From positions 248,001 to 312,000 of the forward strand of contig BSYQ01000012.1 in the NCBI GenBank assembly GCA_030272585.1: a stretch of 64,000 bases of DNA. Direction: 5' to 3'. Both the position numbers and the translations under genes were made by a program. Shown in pieces: positions 22,144 through 34,597 of this stretch (position 1 is its first letter; every line of letters starts with the position of its first letter). Below the pieces are notes generated by a model, which saw nothing but the letters and a program-made list of their open reading frames with translations, did no database searches and was not told the origin of the DNA. This DNA is from Bryopsis sp. KO-2023 (taxonomy: Eukaryota; Chlorophyta; Ulvophyceae; Bryopsidales; Bryopsidaceae).

Positions 22144-25100
22144 TTATAATACGGAGCTGTCTGGGATGATGCTCTTGAGGGAATAAGTCACAATGCCTGA
22201 TGCCCCCAGTCGACGGCACTCTGTAACTACATCCCTGGCCAGTTGCTCGTCGATGATCACATCCACTGCGAAAAAACGAGAATCCACCAAAGGAGCCACA
22301 GTAGGGGAAAGCGTGGCCGGCAACAGGGAAGTTATCTGTTCACAGAAAAAAACAACTTTTATTACACACACTAGAAAAAACAATTATTACTAAACACAAA
22401 CAAAAACTATTATTACACACGCAAGAATCGACCAGGAGCAGCCATGGAGAAGTCTGATCATTAGCGTGGAGCAATGGATCCGTCTTGAATGGAATCCATG
22501 GTTGGCTAGTGGTTGATCACCTCTTTCAGCTGATTTATGGAAATATTCGTGTGGTATGCTGAACAGATGGTCCTCCGATGTCTTACTGACGTCTCGACAC
22601 AGCACCCCATTCAAAAAAACATGCGCAAGACTCCTCTATGGTACGACCCCTTCCAAAATTCACGAAAGAAATCCGGAGCAGTGCTGCCCTTTTTTTTTGT
22701 CTTCGAGCATATGGTGCGTCGACTCTTGAGAGTGGGAATGCTGATATATATATTTTTTTTTCTTTTCTGGAATTTGTGATTTCACCTCATCCAGCTTCTC
22801 TCGAGGGGCGTTCAGTTTGAGGCCCACTTTGCGCCGCCCGAGAATGGCTCCCTGCAGCAGCATGCCCAGGTCTTCGATCTTTCGTCGCAACTCGGGGTCC
22901 TCCCAGGATTCCTTGTTCGCAACCAACCGGGTGGTGGAAGACATGATAGTATCCACAATCTATGGGAGCAAAATGCACACATACGCACACAGAGTTCACT
23001 TGTCTGACATAGGAGAAAGCTGGGACGATATGATGCAGGTTTGCAACACATTTCCATTGACAATTCAGTGGTAGCAGCAGTACACACAGACACACAAAAA
23101 CCCATTCGTATAATGATCATTCAAATCAAAACACACACACACACAACTCATTGTGAATGTGATTTTTCTCATGTTGCCCCTGTCAATACTATTTAGCCCC
23201 TCCCCCCCCCAAAAACAAAAAAATATATATAGATGAATACCAATCCTCAAATCTCATCTCGATGCTGAATTTTTGCCCTCCGCCCCCCACTTTATTATTT
23301 CTGTCCAAAAACTCACTCGCAAATTGTTCGCTCGAAGACTGGACCCCGTTTCTGTGATGTCGACGATCGCTCCGATACCTGGCAGCATGGCCTTCACTTC
23401 GGTGGCACCCCAGCTGTATTCCACTTTCTTCACGTTAATATTTTTCTCCTCAAAAAATCTTCATGACAGCCCCATGCAAAAGCAAACCACAGCATTTCAG
23501 ATGCTTTCCTCGCCACAAAACAAAATCATGACTGACAACCCTCGAAAAAAACAGTCCATATGGAGAGTGAACTGCACCCCCTCCACCAATATAACATCAC
23601 TCCGAGCACGGCAGAGGCTAACCCACAAAATATGGGACCTGCTTTTTTTGGGGGGATTTCTTGCTGCTTATGCAATCCACTGCTCAACGCTTTGCTTCTT
23701 TTCATTGTTTCACAGCAAGAAGTCGCATTCCAGTGCACAGGAAAGCTGCAACATATTCCACACCCACCCACCCACATCACTTTCAGCATCACTCACTTTC
23801 TCGTCGTTTCCACTAATTCCGATGCCACGATCGCCCCCTCCAAATCTTCTATGGATTGCACAGGGCTATCATCTCGAACTGCCAACACCCATCGGGCTGG
23901 ATTCGAAGTCGCCTTCGAGTAGCGCAATTCGCATACCTGGGCATACACCAATTTTCCAGTGATCCAGCATTTTTTATTTTTTTTACTTTTTTTTCATTTT
24001 ATTTTGTGTTACTGAGGTCAATGATCTCAGGCCACACCACCGCCCATCAAAATGATAGGATCTTGGACATGCAGATGTCACACATTTTGTCACACTTTTG
24101 GGGAGTGAACTTTCAGTGACAACAAGAAAGGGAGGGGGGGGGGTCAATTCAGGTTATGAGTAAGAGTGAATTTGCATCTCACCTCCACCACGTCAGCATT
24201 GTTTTCGATAATCCAATCTTTGCCACAAATGCCAGCATCCAGCACACCGTCCTCTACATACCGGCTGCAAATTGCAGAACGATTTCAACGCATATGTTTT
24301 TTGTAACTGTTTTTACATTGAGGCTGAAGGTCCGACCAAAAACAAGTTCCAGGAAGACTATATCCCTATCTGTTTATATGCAATTCCGGGTAAATCACCT
24401 CGTTGTGGACGGCCTTCGTTTGGCGAGTTCACCGAATGTAAAAATAAATTTTCAATCATATATATAACTCAGCGTGATTATTCCCAAACAGTGGGCGTTG
24501 CTTGCATGTGCAAATACGAGCTGTTCGGGTCTGCAAAAAATAGGGTCTGTAAACAATTCTAAAAATAGCACACTGCTAGGGGATTCATGACGTAGTAAGG
24601 GCAACTGCTCATCACGCATCATACCTAATTTCTTGAGATCTGAAAAGGACCAGTCGATATTGATCATCATCCAGCTGGGGAAAGTAATTCCGCTCAGAAA
24701 CCTTCATCTTGAATCCTACAGGGCACCCGTTCCAGATGTCGAATCACACAGCAAATCTGATTCTTCACTTTTTGAGAAGAAAAAAAACTAATCGAGGAAT
24801 AAATACAGAAAGAAGAAACAAACAATTTTTCAAAGCCTATCAATTTTCTGTGTTTTAAAGGTCAGCATAAATACTGATTACATATGATACATTTATTAAA
24901 TTAAAAATTTGCTAATTCTCAACAAACATAGTTTCAAAAAGACCTGGACGACCATGTTCTGCTTGTTGGCATTATCTCCCCTCCCACAAAAAAAGAAGAA
25001 AAAAAAAGATAAAACTGTTCTGTTTTTACTAATGTCTCAGTCACTCTATTTATGGTAACTCACCGGCCCTGCCGAACAGATCCTCCGTGCTCTTCTGGAG

Positions 25101-25402
25101 ACTGCCCTTCGGAAAACCAAACCTCACCACGACGTCATTTCCGTTCTTTTGGGGTAACCATCCTTCGCTGGCGGGCGCCGCGGTTTTCTGCTTCTCGACG
25201 GCGATGGAATTGGTAACGCGACAAACTCGACGTCCTCCGATCCCCCTTGAGAAAAAGAGACAAAAGAACAGAACTCCTCAGTTCTGTGTCCGTTTATGTA
25301 TGTGGGTATCGATCGACGAAGAGGGGAGTTGCAGGGGGGTTACCTCAGGGGCGACGGTCTGGCGGCGAATTGCTGAGGGAGGAGAGCTCGTCCGTTGGCC
25401 AT
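22144..25402 (-). CDS. HisG (HISN1-type): ATP phosphoribosyltransferase (HisG), plastid-targeted
   Basis: It catalyses the first step of histidine synthesis, joining ATP and PRPP to give phosphoribosyl-ATP. Eight exons join with perfect phase to 353 residues: 25344-25402, 25064-25245, 24625-24715, 24183-24264, 23797-23936, 23317-23458, 22786-22959 and 22144-22335. The N-terminus, '[20 protein letters not shown]' then '[13 protein letters not shown]', is Arg/Ser/Ala-rich with no acids, a typical primary-plastid transit peptide. The catalytic part starts at '[18 protein letters not shown]' and includes '[18 protein letters not shown]' and the PRPP-loop block '[17 protein letters not shown]'. 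The C-terminal 75 residues ('[14 protein letters not shown]', 'LSPTVAPL', '[10 protein letters not shown]') form the ACT-like regulatory domain of long-form HisG, which carries histidine feedback inhibition in that class. The presence of this pathway excludes an animal. The gene is head to head with ORMDL. Confidence 0.93.
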
Positions 25403-26200
25403 CGGGTTGGAAAGTCGATCTCAGTGGAGCGGAAAGGTAATCCGAACTGGGCGTTGGCAAAAGGGAACTGATCGACCAGCGGAAAGCAGACGGCTTTGCG
25501 TGACAGATTCACAAAAAATCCAGTGTGTTGCAAGAAATCTTCTAAAAATTCTTCCACTGTCTATATATGGCAAATCCTGTGGGCTGGGAAAGTGGAGAAA
25601 GAATGCATGGAAATAATTTTTTGTGTGTTTGATGGCGTTTTTTTAAAACAGAATCCAGAGAGGAACGCTGGCATAGTCTTGGGAGTCTTTTTGGTGAAAC
25701 AGAGAAAGGATGATGGTTTTTGAAACAAGATCGATTTCTCTGCTTTGTTTTGAAGCCTTTTCGTTTCGTTGTTTGATGGTTTTTCGTTTTTTCCCTGCAG
25801 AGTTCTTTTGCTAATAATATTACACTGTGTGCGGTTTTCGTCTGATGCTCAAAATTCATTTGGGAATATTACTTTATTATTTATTGTTACTAACCCCGTC
25901 GAAGGTGTGACTTTCGTCCAGCAAAAAGAAAAATACAGAAAAACTGTCGGGGTGTGGTGGTTCTGCCCAGTAGAAGCGAACGGGAAGTTGCTGGTGAAGA
26001 AAACAAAAAAAGAGGAAAAGCGCGTCTTACGGTCAATAGTGTCCGCGAGAGGAAAAAGAAACTCGAACAAAGAAACGAAACGGAAAATCTCTTTTTCTGT
26101 TGTTCCACTTGATTTGAAAGAAGAATTGGCGAGTGGGGGAAAGGGCCTGGGTGCTTTTCTGGAAGTGAAAAATTAAAGAAGAAAACGAAACGAGAAACTG
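25403..26200. promoter_or_regulatory. Intergenic region between divergent HisG and ORMDL genes
   Basis: 798 bp separate the two start codons and must contain both promoters and 5' UTRs. The side near HisG is GC-richer. No firm TATA box or motif is identified. Short open frames here are taken as chance. Confidence 0.4.
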
Positions 26201-26659
26201 ATGCCTCCTCGTCGCTCCGCGTCGGACGTCGTGTTGAACAAGAACACGAACTGGCTGAATTCGACGGGCGTGTGGAGTTGGTACGTGGGACTTCTCTTGG
26301 CATCGTGGCTGGCGATCTCGACGGTCGTCGGAGGAGGCCTCGCCTGGACGTACGTCCATCTCGCCCATGGCGCGATCACTTTCTACCTCTTGCATTGGTG
26401 CAAAGGATCCCCGACGGAGGAGGACCAAGGAAAATGGGATTCGTACACTTTCTGGGAGCAACTGGACGATGGTCAGCAAGGTACCGTGACGAGGAAATTC
26501 TTCACGGTGGTGCCCGTGGTGTTGTTTTCGTTGGCCACGCACGGATCGGATTTCCGCTCGCAGCCTCTGTTGCTGAATTTCGTGGTGGTGGTGGTTCTGG
26601 TGGTGGCGAAATTCCCTCTGATGCACAAAGTGAGGTTGTTTGGGATCAATAAGTACTGA
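26201..26659 (+). CDS. ORMDL: ORMDL family protein (sphingolipid synthesis regulator)
   Basis: An intronless 152-residue frame matching the ORM1-like family over its full usual length. ORMDL proteins sit in the ER membrane, bind serine palmitoyltransferase and restrain sphingolipid synthesis. Recognisable family blocks are 'NKNTNWLNSTGVWSWYVGLL' near the N-terminus, 'AWTYVHLAHGAITFYLLHW', 'KGSPTEEDQGKWDSYTFWEQ', 'GQQGTVTRKFFTVVPVVLF' and the near-invariant C-terminus 'HKVRLFGINKY'. Four hydrophobic segments are visible, at about residues 27-50, 54-66, 103-113 and 122-138. The start ATG is followed by a short basic stretch (PPRRSASD) in the usual position. Lack of introns contrasts with the neighbouring HisG gene. 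Confidence 0.95.
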   Translation: MPPRRSASDVVLNKNTNWLNSTGVWSWYVGLLLASWLAISTVVGGGLAWTYVHLAHGAITFYLLHWCKGSPTEEDQGKWDSYTFWEQLDDGQQGTVTRKFFTVVPVVLFSLATHGSDFRSQPLLLNFVVVVVLVVAKFPLMHKVRLFGINKY

Positions 26660-29429
26660 ATCTCCTGCTGCAGCTGCTGTTGGTGGTGGTGGGTTTTGTT
26701 TTGGGGTTGAACCCTGCTTATATTTCTTTTTTTTTGAAGAGGAAATGAACCAAAAAAGACATATTTCTGAAAGGGGATCCGAAAGGGATGCACCACAGAA
26801 AAGGGTTTTCTCGGAGGGCATCCCACAAAGAAAACGAACACTGGCAATTAGGGTTATATTTCAAACTTTCTCACTCTTTTTTTTGGAAAAATATCCGAGA
26901 AGTGGGCATTTGCCAAGTGGAAGAGGTGGAGCTTTTGAGAAAACAAGTTGGACCAAATCAGGGGGGGGCTCTGTTGCTGTAAGTTGCTTGGATCAGCCCA
27001 AAACTGAAAATGGAGAAAATGAAAACGGGAATTGGAGTGAGAGGAAGGAAAATATAAGAGTGCGATGGTTGTAATTTTCCTAGATCCATGACAGATGGTC
27101 GGTCAGGCAGTGGCATTCGGAAGGGGTAAATTTCGAGCGTAAAACCCAAAGGAAGGAAAAAACCTCATGGATTAACTAACCACCGAGAGCGCCCCTCCTC
27201 CCCCATTCTTTCCCCATAAAACCGATTTGTGTAGAACACATCGAAAGAAAGAAAAGAAACATCTGGTTTGTTTTGCAGATTTAAGGGGGGGGGGGGGTTG
27301 GTCATCTGTTTTGAAGAATACAGATCGTTTTGTTTTCTCTTCCAGGAGGGGAAAAGAGTGAGAAAAAAAAGAGTGAGTGATTGGGTGGAACTTTCTCTTT
27401 CATGAGGGTTTTCTTTGTGCTAGTTTGAGCCAGTGTATAACAGAAATTCATTTTGTGGGTCATATTCGGGGGGAGGGGGGGGGGAATCGCATCGCATATC
27501 AGAAGGAATTCTAAGAGATTTAGGGGTTAAAGGAAAACAGGTCCTCAAGTCAGCGGGATATTTGATAGCAGCAACACGTTTGGGTTGGGTTTAAGGGAGA
27601 AGGGAGGGGATGCTGTGTGGAACGATGGATGGTGGGTGGGTGCGTAGTTATCGATCGCTCTAATGAATTCCTTTTATGGAGTGTGCGTAGAGCCAAGCAT
27701 ATTGTTATTTAACAAGAATTTGCAAGTTGTACATGCACATCGTGGCATTCATTTGGATGAGAGTTCGGCCAAAGTCTCCTCATTGTTCGTGTTTTGTTTT
27801 CCTGTTGTCTATTTTGGAAATATTTTGGAAAATGGAATTTAAATTTATAACTCCAGTAGGTCCCTCTATCCACAAAAGGCTGATGATGGGAAGTTGCTCC
27901 ATGGTGGCGGATTGTGGCCGTATTTGACCATGAAACTCCTGCCTCCCTGCCCCAGCATGTACAGGATCTGTTATGGAGCCCAACATTCATGGTGACAATG
28001 GCTGGCTGCAAAAATGAAGAGACTTTGGCCAATTCTCTCTGTATTTTCTCGCCGTTTCCTCGCAAACATAGCCAGAAACATGAAGATTTTTTAAGTTGCA
28101 TATTTAACCATCATCATTTTTTGTCATCTTGTCATATCATCACATACATTATCATTTATGGTATACAGCGATCATTTCCATGATCAAGGGTGCTTCAAAT
28201 TCACAGATTCGATAGAAGCATGTTTTATTGGATTCTTTTCTTAACAGAAAATCTTGCAACACATTCGCATAAAGCCAACGTTCTCTGCATGACCTGACGC
28301 TGAATAAACTTGCCCTTCTGTTCTTTTTTCCTGCCCTCATCAATTACTCATCTTGTCAGAAGAAAGAGATAACAAGGGATATTCCTGCAAGGCCCCGGAC
28401 AACCCAAAACCACCCCACCCCCATTACATCTCAGCCCTCCACTTCATTTATGCCCATTTTTCAAAAACAAAAATCCCTTCAGGATTCTTTTCTTTTTTTG
28501 TCTTTCCAAATCCCAATTTTCGATTCCCGAAAAGGAAAAGCCTCCAAAACCCTGCAGAAGAATAACATGTGGCATATTCTTTCTTTTTTTCTTTTTTGGA
28601 AAATTCCAACCCCATTTCATCAAGAAAGCACAACGCTTTTTTTTGTGTGGCTTTTTGTTCTTTCTTCTGTTTTTCTTTTTCTGCTTGGATTCTTATTAAG
28701 GTTAACAAAAAAAATATCGAAACATCGAAAAGAGGAGAAATCACGCACGTAGGAGACCCCTTGTGTCAAGTTTTCTTTTGTCCGAATCCCCCCCCTCCCC
28801 CTTTTTTTCTTTTTTGCCTCGCTAAAAATATAACCAGGCAATGTAAAAAGACACCCACATATATATCTAGATGAACATTGAAAACCACCACAGCCAGAGC
28901 AACAACAATGATATTCAAATCGAGGGATCCTCAATTGCACCCCTCCCCTCCCCCTCCCCTTTCCTTTTTTCAAGCCTCGTATGTCTTTTCAATAGAGATA
29001 ATATTTCGAATAATAAAAGCTAGCAAATAATGTTAGTATGGTAAAAAGACGTCAAACAAGTTTCTTTGGACTTGGATAGCTAAAAAACACTAAAGACCTG
29101 ACAGGACGGGGAGGGAGGGGGGAAAATCCACACACCCCGAACACCAACCAAAACGAATAGCAAACTCCCAACAAGAAATAAGACAATTGCTGCGGTGGTT
29201 GGTCCCAAATGCGCATGCATTTTCTGCACATATATATATATAAATATCACGCTCTTGCTGTCCATATCCTCCCTCCAAACCCTAAAATTAGAAGCAGGAC
29301 CTCCCTTCAAACTCTAAAATTGGGAGAAGGAGGAGGGGGGAAAATAGGGGGGACAAAACTAAAAGATATTAAATCCAATCCCTCCAAATAAAAAAAAGGT
29401 CCCCCCCCCCCCATCTGCTAAGCCACTCC
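26660..29429. other. Gene-free interval downstream of ORMDL
   Basis: It contains the ORMDL 3' UTR, then AT-rich sequence with poly(G) runs at 27287-27298 and 27470-27483, a pyrimidine-rich stretch at 28480-28700 and short AT microsatellites near 28858 and 29230. Open frames are short and compositionally biased. No gene or RNA is recognised. Confidence 0.5.
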
Positions 29430-30684
29430 CTATTCCCTGACTCGAACGGAGAACAGCTCCCCTCCATCGCAATGGCCGGGCACGCTGCATCCGAAATGGA
29501 AGAGGCCCTTTTTGGTCAAAACGTATCGGAAAGGACCCTCTTGGTTGATCGTTGCCAGCTCGACACCCTTTATGAAATTGCACTTCTTGCGAGGGAGCAG
29601 CCAGACGGTGTGCATGAAAGGCCATTTGTATTCAAACACCAGCACGTCTCCAACGACTGCGTTGATATTTGGATAGTAAACCTGTGGGTTAAAAAAATTA
29701 ATATTCTTTATCTATATTTCATGGAATGGAATGTCTTGATGGATGCCTGTTGAACAGTGAAAGATGGAGCTGCCCAAATTTGACTTCAGATTCCAGAAAA
29801 AACATGAATAAAAAATACAGACCTTGTTCAAAGTTCAAAAAAGGTGGTCTGCAACTAAACAGAAAATGTGATCAACAATTAGATGGAAAGGTGCTGTCTG
29901 TGCAAAAAAAAAGGACTTTCTGCAAAAAACATAATAATCCAAAAAATTAAAAAAGAAACACTTCCTTGTCTACCTTGGAGCGCCATCCCAATCCACCACC
30001 AATCACGATCTCCTGATTAAAATCACCTTGACGGAAAGCCAACCCAAAATTGACCCCCGGGCGCCTGTTGCCGATCTGCAGATTTTCAGATGGAACAGAA
30101 AAAAAAAAGAAAATCAAACCACCAGCCCATAGCAGTAGAAATCTGAATGGAAGGGCAGGAAAAAAAAACAAAAAAAACCAACAGGCACTGCTTTTTTTCT
30201 TTGCGACAATATAAAAAAATACTATTTCTATTTCATTTTGTATACTACATATAAGAGGGCTCCCCTGCTGTCATATGAATTCTCCAATCCAGAAAACGAA
30301 ACTCTGTTTTGAGAAGGAATGCAGAACCCTTTTTGCCTGGGGCACTCTTGACCAGCAACAACAGACAAAAATAAACAAACAAAATCGTTAACAACTCTTT
30401 CCATTGTTGCCCAATGCACCCCTCACTTCTCTGGGGTGGATCAGCCTTGGAATCGGAGTCGTCCGAGCAGCCCTTGCAGCTTCAATGGATTCCTCCTCCT
30501 CGTCTGGAGCACCTGCTATCTCCTCATCGTCATCAGAGGGTGCATGGCGTTCAATATCACTGGGGTCTATGTTCTCCAGGTCAGAAATAGTCCTCATCTC
30601 TTCCTGGATATCCTCGTCTCCGCTGGCTGCAGACAGGGGCAGGGCTGAATTCAGCAGCAACAATGACGCCAACAGCACAGCCAT
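29430..30684 (-). CDS. Secreted phytocyanin (cupredoxin) with acidic N-terminal extension
   Basis: Three exons (30427-30684, 29974-30075, 29430-29681), all phase 0, give 203 residues. A signal peptide starts at the ATG ('MAVLLASLLLLNSALPLSAA'). About 65 strongly acidic residues follow ('DDDEEIAGAPDEEEESIEAA'), then a phytocyanin domain: 'EIVIGGGLGWRSK', 'VVGDVLVFEYKWPFMHTVWL', 'GPFRYVLTKKGLFHFGCSVP' and 'GHCDGGELFSVRV'. Copper ligands visible are the first His (MHTV), Cys (FGCS) and the second His (PGHC). The fourth, axial position, normally Met or Gln in 'GHCxxGM/Q', is Glu. A Cys pair suitable for the family disulphide is present (KKCNF, GHC). It ends directly after the domain, with no Pro-rich tail or GPI signal. 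Phytocyanins are plant-lineage apoplastic electron-transfer or signalling proteins. The extension before the domain is atypical. A 5' UTR intron is likely, as an acceptor precedes the ATG. Confidence 0.85.
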
Positions 30685-32298
30685 GCAGATTTTGGGTGCC
30701 GAAGGTCGATGCCTGAAAGAGAAAACGAAAGGAAAAGCACTCAATAATGGCTGAGGAGAATACAAGGAATAATGCAGGGAATCCATTATGGTTAAACCAA
30801 TGAGCCCCCAAGCACCAGGGTCTATGCGTTTACGTTGGGTTGCAATCTTTTTTCCGCCCAGATCAAGAAGCACTCGAAAGAAAAACATCCAAATAGACGT
30901 CCGTAAGGTAAACCATTCAACCATTCCCTGAAAAACATGGCCTCCCAGTTTCGTGAACCTCCAGCGGCTCGGTCATCGCGAGAATTCTGCAAGCCAAAAT
31001 GATGGCGCGCGCGCTTGAGGAAACAACAGATCGGCCAACGTTAAATTATTACACGCTGCGAGCTGCAGCACTTCGAACGAATCCATCGAAACAAAACCTT
31101 TCGCGATCCCGTCCCCTTTTCTTTTCTTCAATTTTTTTGCCAATCGAAACCACCACCCAACCATGGTTCCACAGATCCACGAAAACGCCGCGTCGACGAT
31201 CGCGCCGCGAGCTTCCTGGCGGCGCAATGAGGCCAAAAACGCGAGCCTCACCTAGCAAACATCGCAGATCCCTCCATCGCGCGCGTGCGCTGTCGATCAG
31301 GACCAGAAGGAAATTAATTCGCTTTCTTGTTTCTTGTTGCCTTCGGTCGTGGTGCTGAACTCTATCCTTTTGGGGGAGGAATGTTGTTTTTTCTCTCTCT
31401 CTTTTGCGTTCGACCGTTTGAGAATCGAATGTTTTTGTTCTCTTTTGGGGGGCTGGGTGGACCGCTCGCTGCCGCCGCGCTCTGTTGACTAAAGCGAGGG
31501 GTCGCATCAAGAATGGAACAGCCCCAGTCTTTTTGTTCGGACCATTTTACGCGTGGCTTGTGGCAGCATGTTTTTTGAGAGCGGCATCTCCTACACAATG
31601 TAAATGTTGTTTGTTTGTTTGAACTCGGAATTCATAATCTTACATCAAATTTTCATACTTTTAATAGAGATGATCTGGAGATGGCTTTGCAGCCGCGCGG
31701 CGCGCCTTGTGTGTTTTTTTTTTAACCTCCACGATGTTTCTCTTTAGCATAGAAAGTCCTGGGGCTTCTTGGTGTGCGAAAACAGTTCATTGATCGATTG
31801 ATACTTATGTAGTTTGGAAAATCTTTTTGTTGCATAAAGGACATCTAGTCCGATTGTTCACCCAGTGCCATCAATTGAGATAATCAAAAAATCAAATCAC
31901 AATTACAAATTGAAGTTCACAATTCTGGATAAGGAACAAATTAAAAAAAAACAGAATAAAATTATTTGCTTGTACTCGAAATTTCTACTCGAAGTGTTGA
32001 CCCTTGGGAAATCCTCTGCTCAAGTGGGGGTGCTATCTTGGTGCGCTAAACAAGTGCTGAAATCTTGCTGATTGATCCACCACTGCAAACAACATTCCTA
32101 TCTACACCACTTATTGCAACTAGTTTTCTGACTGATCTGTTTTCCGAAAAGCTTCCAGGCCCCGCCTTGGTGCGTTTGGAAGATAACCCGTAGATACCCC
32201 CTAGAATTCTAACGCAACAACTTCGAATTTGTCGCGTTTGAAAGATCGCCCCCCTGGGACGCTACCACCCAAGCGATCAGCTTGCATCAACTGGACTT
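30685..32298. other. Intergenic interval between phytocyanin and serpin genes
   Basis: The part at 30930-31600 is GC-richer with CG dinucleotides and is probably the promoter and 5' UTR region of the phytocyanin gene. The rest is AT-rich. Open frames on both strands lack family features. No RNA gene is recognised. Confidence 0.4.
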
Positions 32299-34597
32299 TT
32301 ATTTGCTAGAGAAAGAAGTGACGGTCCCTTGGAAGAAAACGTCCCCGGACTCGGTGTCAACGACGAAGAAAAGGAAGGGGTGATCTGCCACAAACGAAGG
32401 GGGTGGAGGGCCAACTGGGAAGGAACTTCCGACAGCGATGATAGCAGTGGCGGCGGCTGCTTCCGTGCCCTGAAAAACAACAGATGATCTAACTCGTGAT
32501 TGAAAGAAATATCCATTTGTTTATGCACTAGCAAAAGAAACAAGTGGTTGCAGGTATGCACATAGAGAGAGCCCAAAGGCATTGGAATCAATAAAAAAAA
32601 AATACAACGCACAGAAAAAATAGCCATCACCCTCCATGGTGCTGAAACAGCAACAAACAAGAGAAAAAATTACCTTGGGAATGTAAATCTGAAGCGATTG
32701 GAATGAACATCTGTTCGAAATGCTTTTCTTTTTCAATCAATGAATAACTACAATCCGGAAAAGATTGTGTTTGGTGCCGTAGTTTGCTTAAACAAGAATT
32801 TACCCCATCAACATCTGGTTGGTTTGATTTTCACCCACTTGTTCATCCACAATGATTTTGGCTTTGTGAACAACATCCGAAACTGCCAAGGAGTCCACAT
32901 CGGAAAGCCCGCTCAAATCGGCTTGCTCCGTGAACACGATCCTCACTCCCAAATTCATCAAGTATTTTTTCAACGTTTCCACAGACTGCTCCAACTCCCA
33001 TTTGGGAATTTTCACCTCAGAAAATTTTGTGGGGGTGAGGTTTTCGAATAGATCGAGCTTGGAGGTCAGTCCGACTTCGGCGTTGGCAAAGCCATCGTCT
33101 GTATTGGGCAGCAGAATGAACATCGAGAATCGATCACCTTCGTATGGCAATTGCAATATCTACAACGAAAACAAAACACCACAGCAACCCTCAAAACTTA
33201 AGAGTTCGGGTTTTTGAAAAAATTACAACTTTTTTTTTTTTTTTTTTGTTTCTTTGGGGTGCATTCAGAAACAAAAAAAAAAAGAAGAAGAAACATGTTT
33301 TGTTACTCCACAGCCAATTTGTACTAGAATAGACTGAAGGAACATTTGGGAAGTAGAATTTTGGGATCTCTTTTTTTATGGTTTTTTTTGGGGTTATATT
33401 CCAGCCTACCCTGCCATCAAGTTGAGGGACATTTTTGGAGGGAAAAGTTTCATCCCTGATGGACATAAAATCGGTTTCGGAGGATCCCCCTGGCCCTCGG
33501 AATTCACTCTTGCTGGTGTCCTCCTTGTTGAAAACTTTCGCCCACGTGGCCTTGAAGTAAATGGCATTCACCAACACCGCCTGTGTTGCGGGAGTAATGA
33601 AACCCCTGGGCAAGGAGAAAAGTTTCCCAGAACAAACCGAAAAAATAAATTCCACAATGATGAAATACAGCAACCTTTACAAGAGCAAAGTGTTGCCCGA
33701 AACATATGAAAGAGAACTGATGCATTGAGGATTTACCGATGTTCAAGATTGGAGTTCCTCCTGTCTTTTGCTTTTTTTGGGGGGAGAGGGGGTTGGGTCC
33801 TTTCATTTTTTTGCTCACATTGGGATCAAGTCCTTGATAAGACCCTGAGTCACCATGTCCACGAAATCATTAATTTCATCTCTGGAGGCCGTTTCATCAG
33901 CAAAATCCACCACTCGAAAAGCATCCTTCCCAACAGCTGTCTCGTACGAATCAAGGACTCTGAACCCGTCATCAATGTAGGCTCGATTTGCTATGTCCAC
34001 GGTGGGTCCGCTGGGATTCGCATTTTCCTCAAAATTCTTTGCCGTTTCCAGCAGGGATCTGGGGACGTTGCCATTCTGGAGCGCAAAAACTGGAAATAAA
34101 ATTTCTGTGGCGGCGCTCCGTTAACACAGAATTAACTACTCAGAAAAGAAACAAAGGAGGAAGGCCGGCTCTGTGCTTTTGTTGCACAGTGGGCTATCTT
34201 TGCATGAGCTCCCCTGGGATATTATGTACACATTAAAGCTAGGAAAAAAGAGTTTCTTTTCTTCGACCTCCCTCGTCCTCAAGTTCCACAGCCTGAATCA
34301 CGCTTTTCTTTTTCCTCCCCTCCCTGGAAATATGCAACGTATTATACCCGCTTCATCTCATACCTGAAATCCAAATGCCTCCTCGATCTCTGCCCTGGTA
34401 TCCCCCTTGGCCCCAAAGTACAACAATGAAAATGCCGAAGAAATGCTGAAGGGGGAAAACACCACATTTTCCGTTGGCATTCCTGTTCTCAGCTCCCGCA
34501 GCACATCGAACCCAAAATCGTTCACAGCCGTCGAAGCTAGCACCACTGGCGCTATCATGAGAGCGAATAGAATCGTTTTTGACATTGTGGCTCTCAT
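32299..34597 (-). CDS. Secreted serpin with inhibitory-type hinge
   Basis: Five exons (34364-34597, 33819-34075, 33410-33605, 32839-33159, 32299-32469) join in phase to 392 residues, the normal serpin length. A signal peptide is present ('MRATMSKTILFALMIAPVVL'). Serpin signatures in order are 'NVVFSPFSISSAFSLLYFGA', 'VDIANRAYIDDGF', 'AVLVNAIYFKATWAKVF', 'ILQLPYEGDRFSMFILLP', 'SDVVHKAKIIVDEQ', the hinge 'GTEAAAATA' and the C-terminal 'ADHPFLFFVVD...GDVFFQGTV'. The hinge of small residues is that of inhibitors that trap proteases by loop insertion. Counting from P15 Gly gives P1-P1' as Ser-Ser in the loop 'IIAVGSSFPVGPPPPSF', so the target is not trypsin-like. A second in-frame ATG follows four codons downstream. 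Plant serpins are usually cytosolic, so the signal peptide is notable. Confidence 0.92.
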
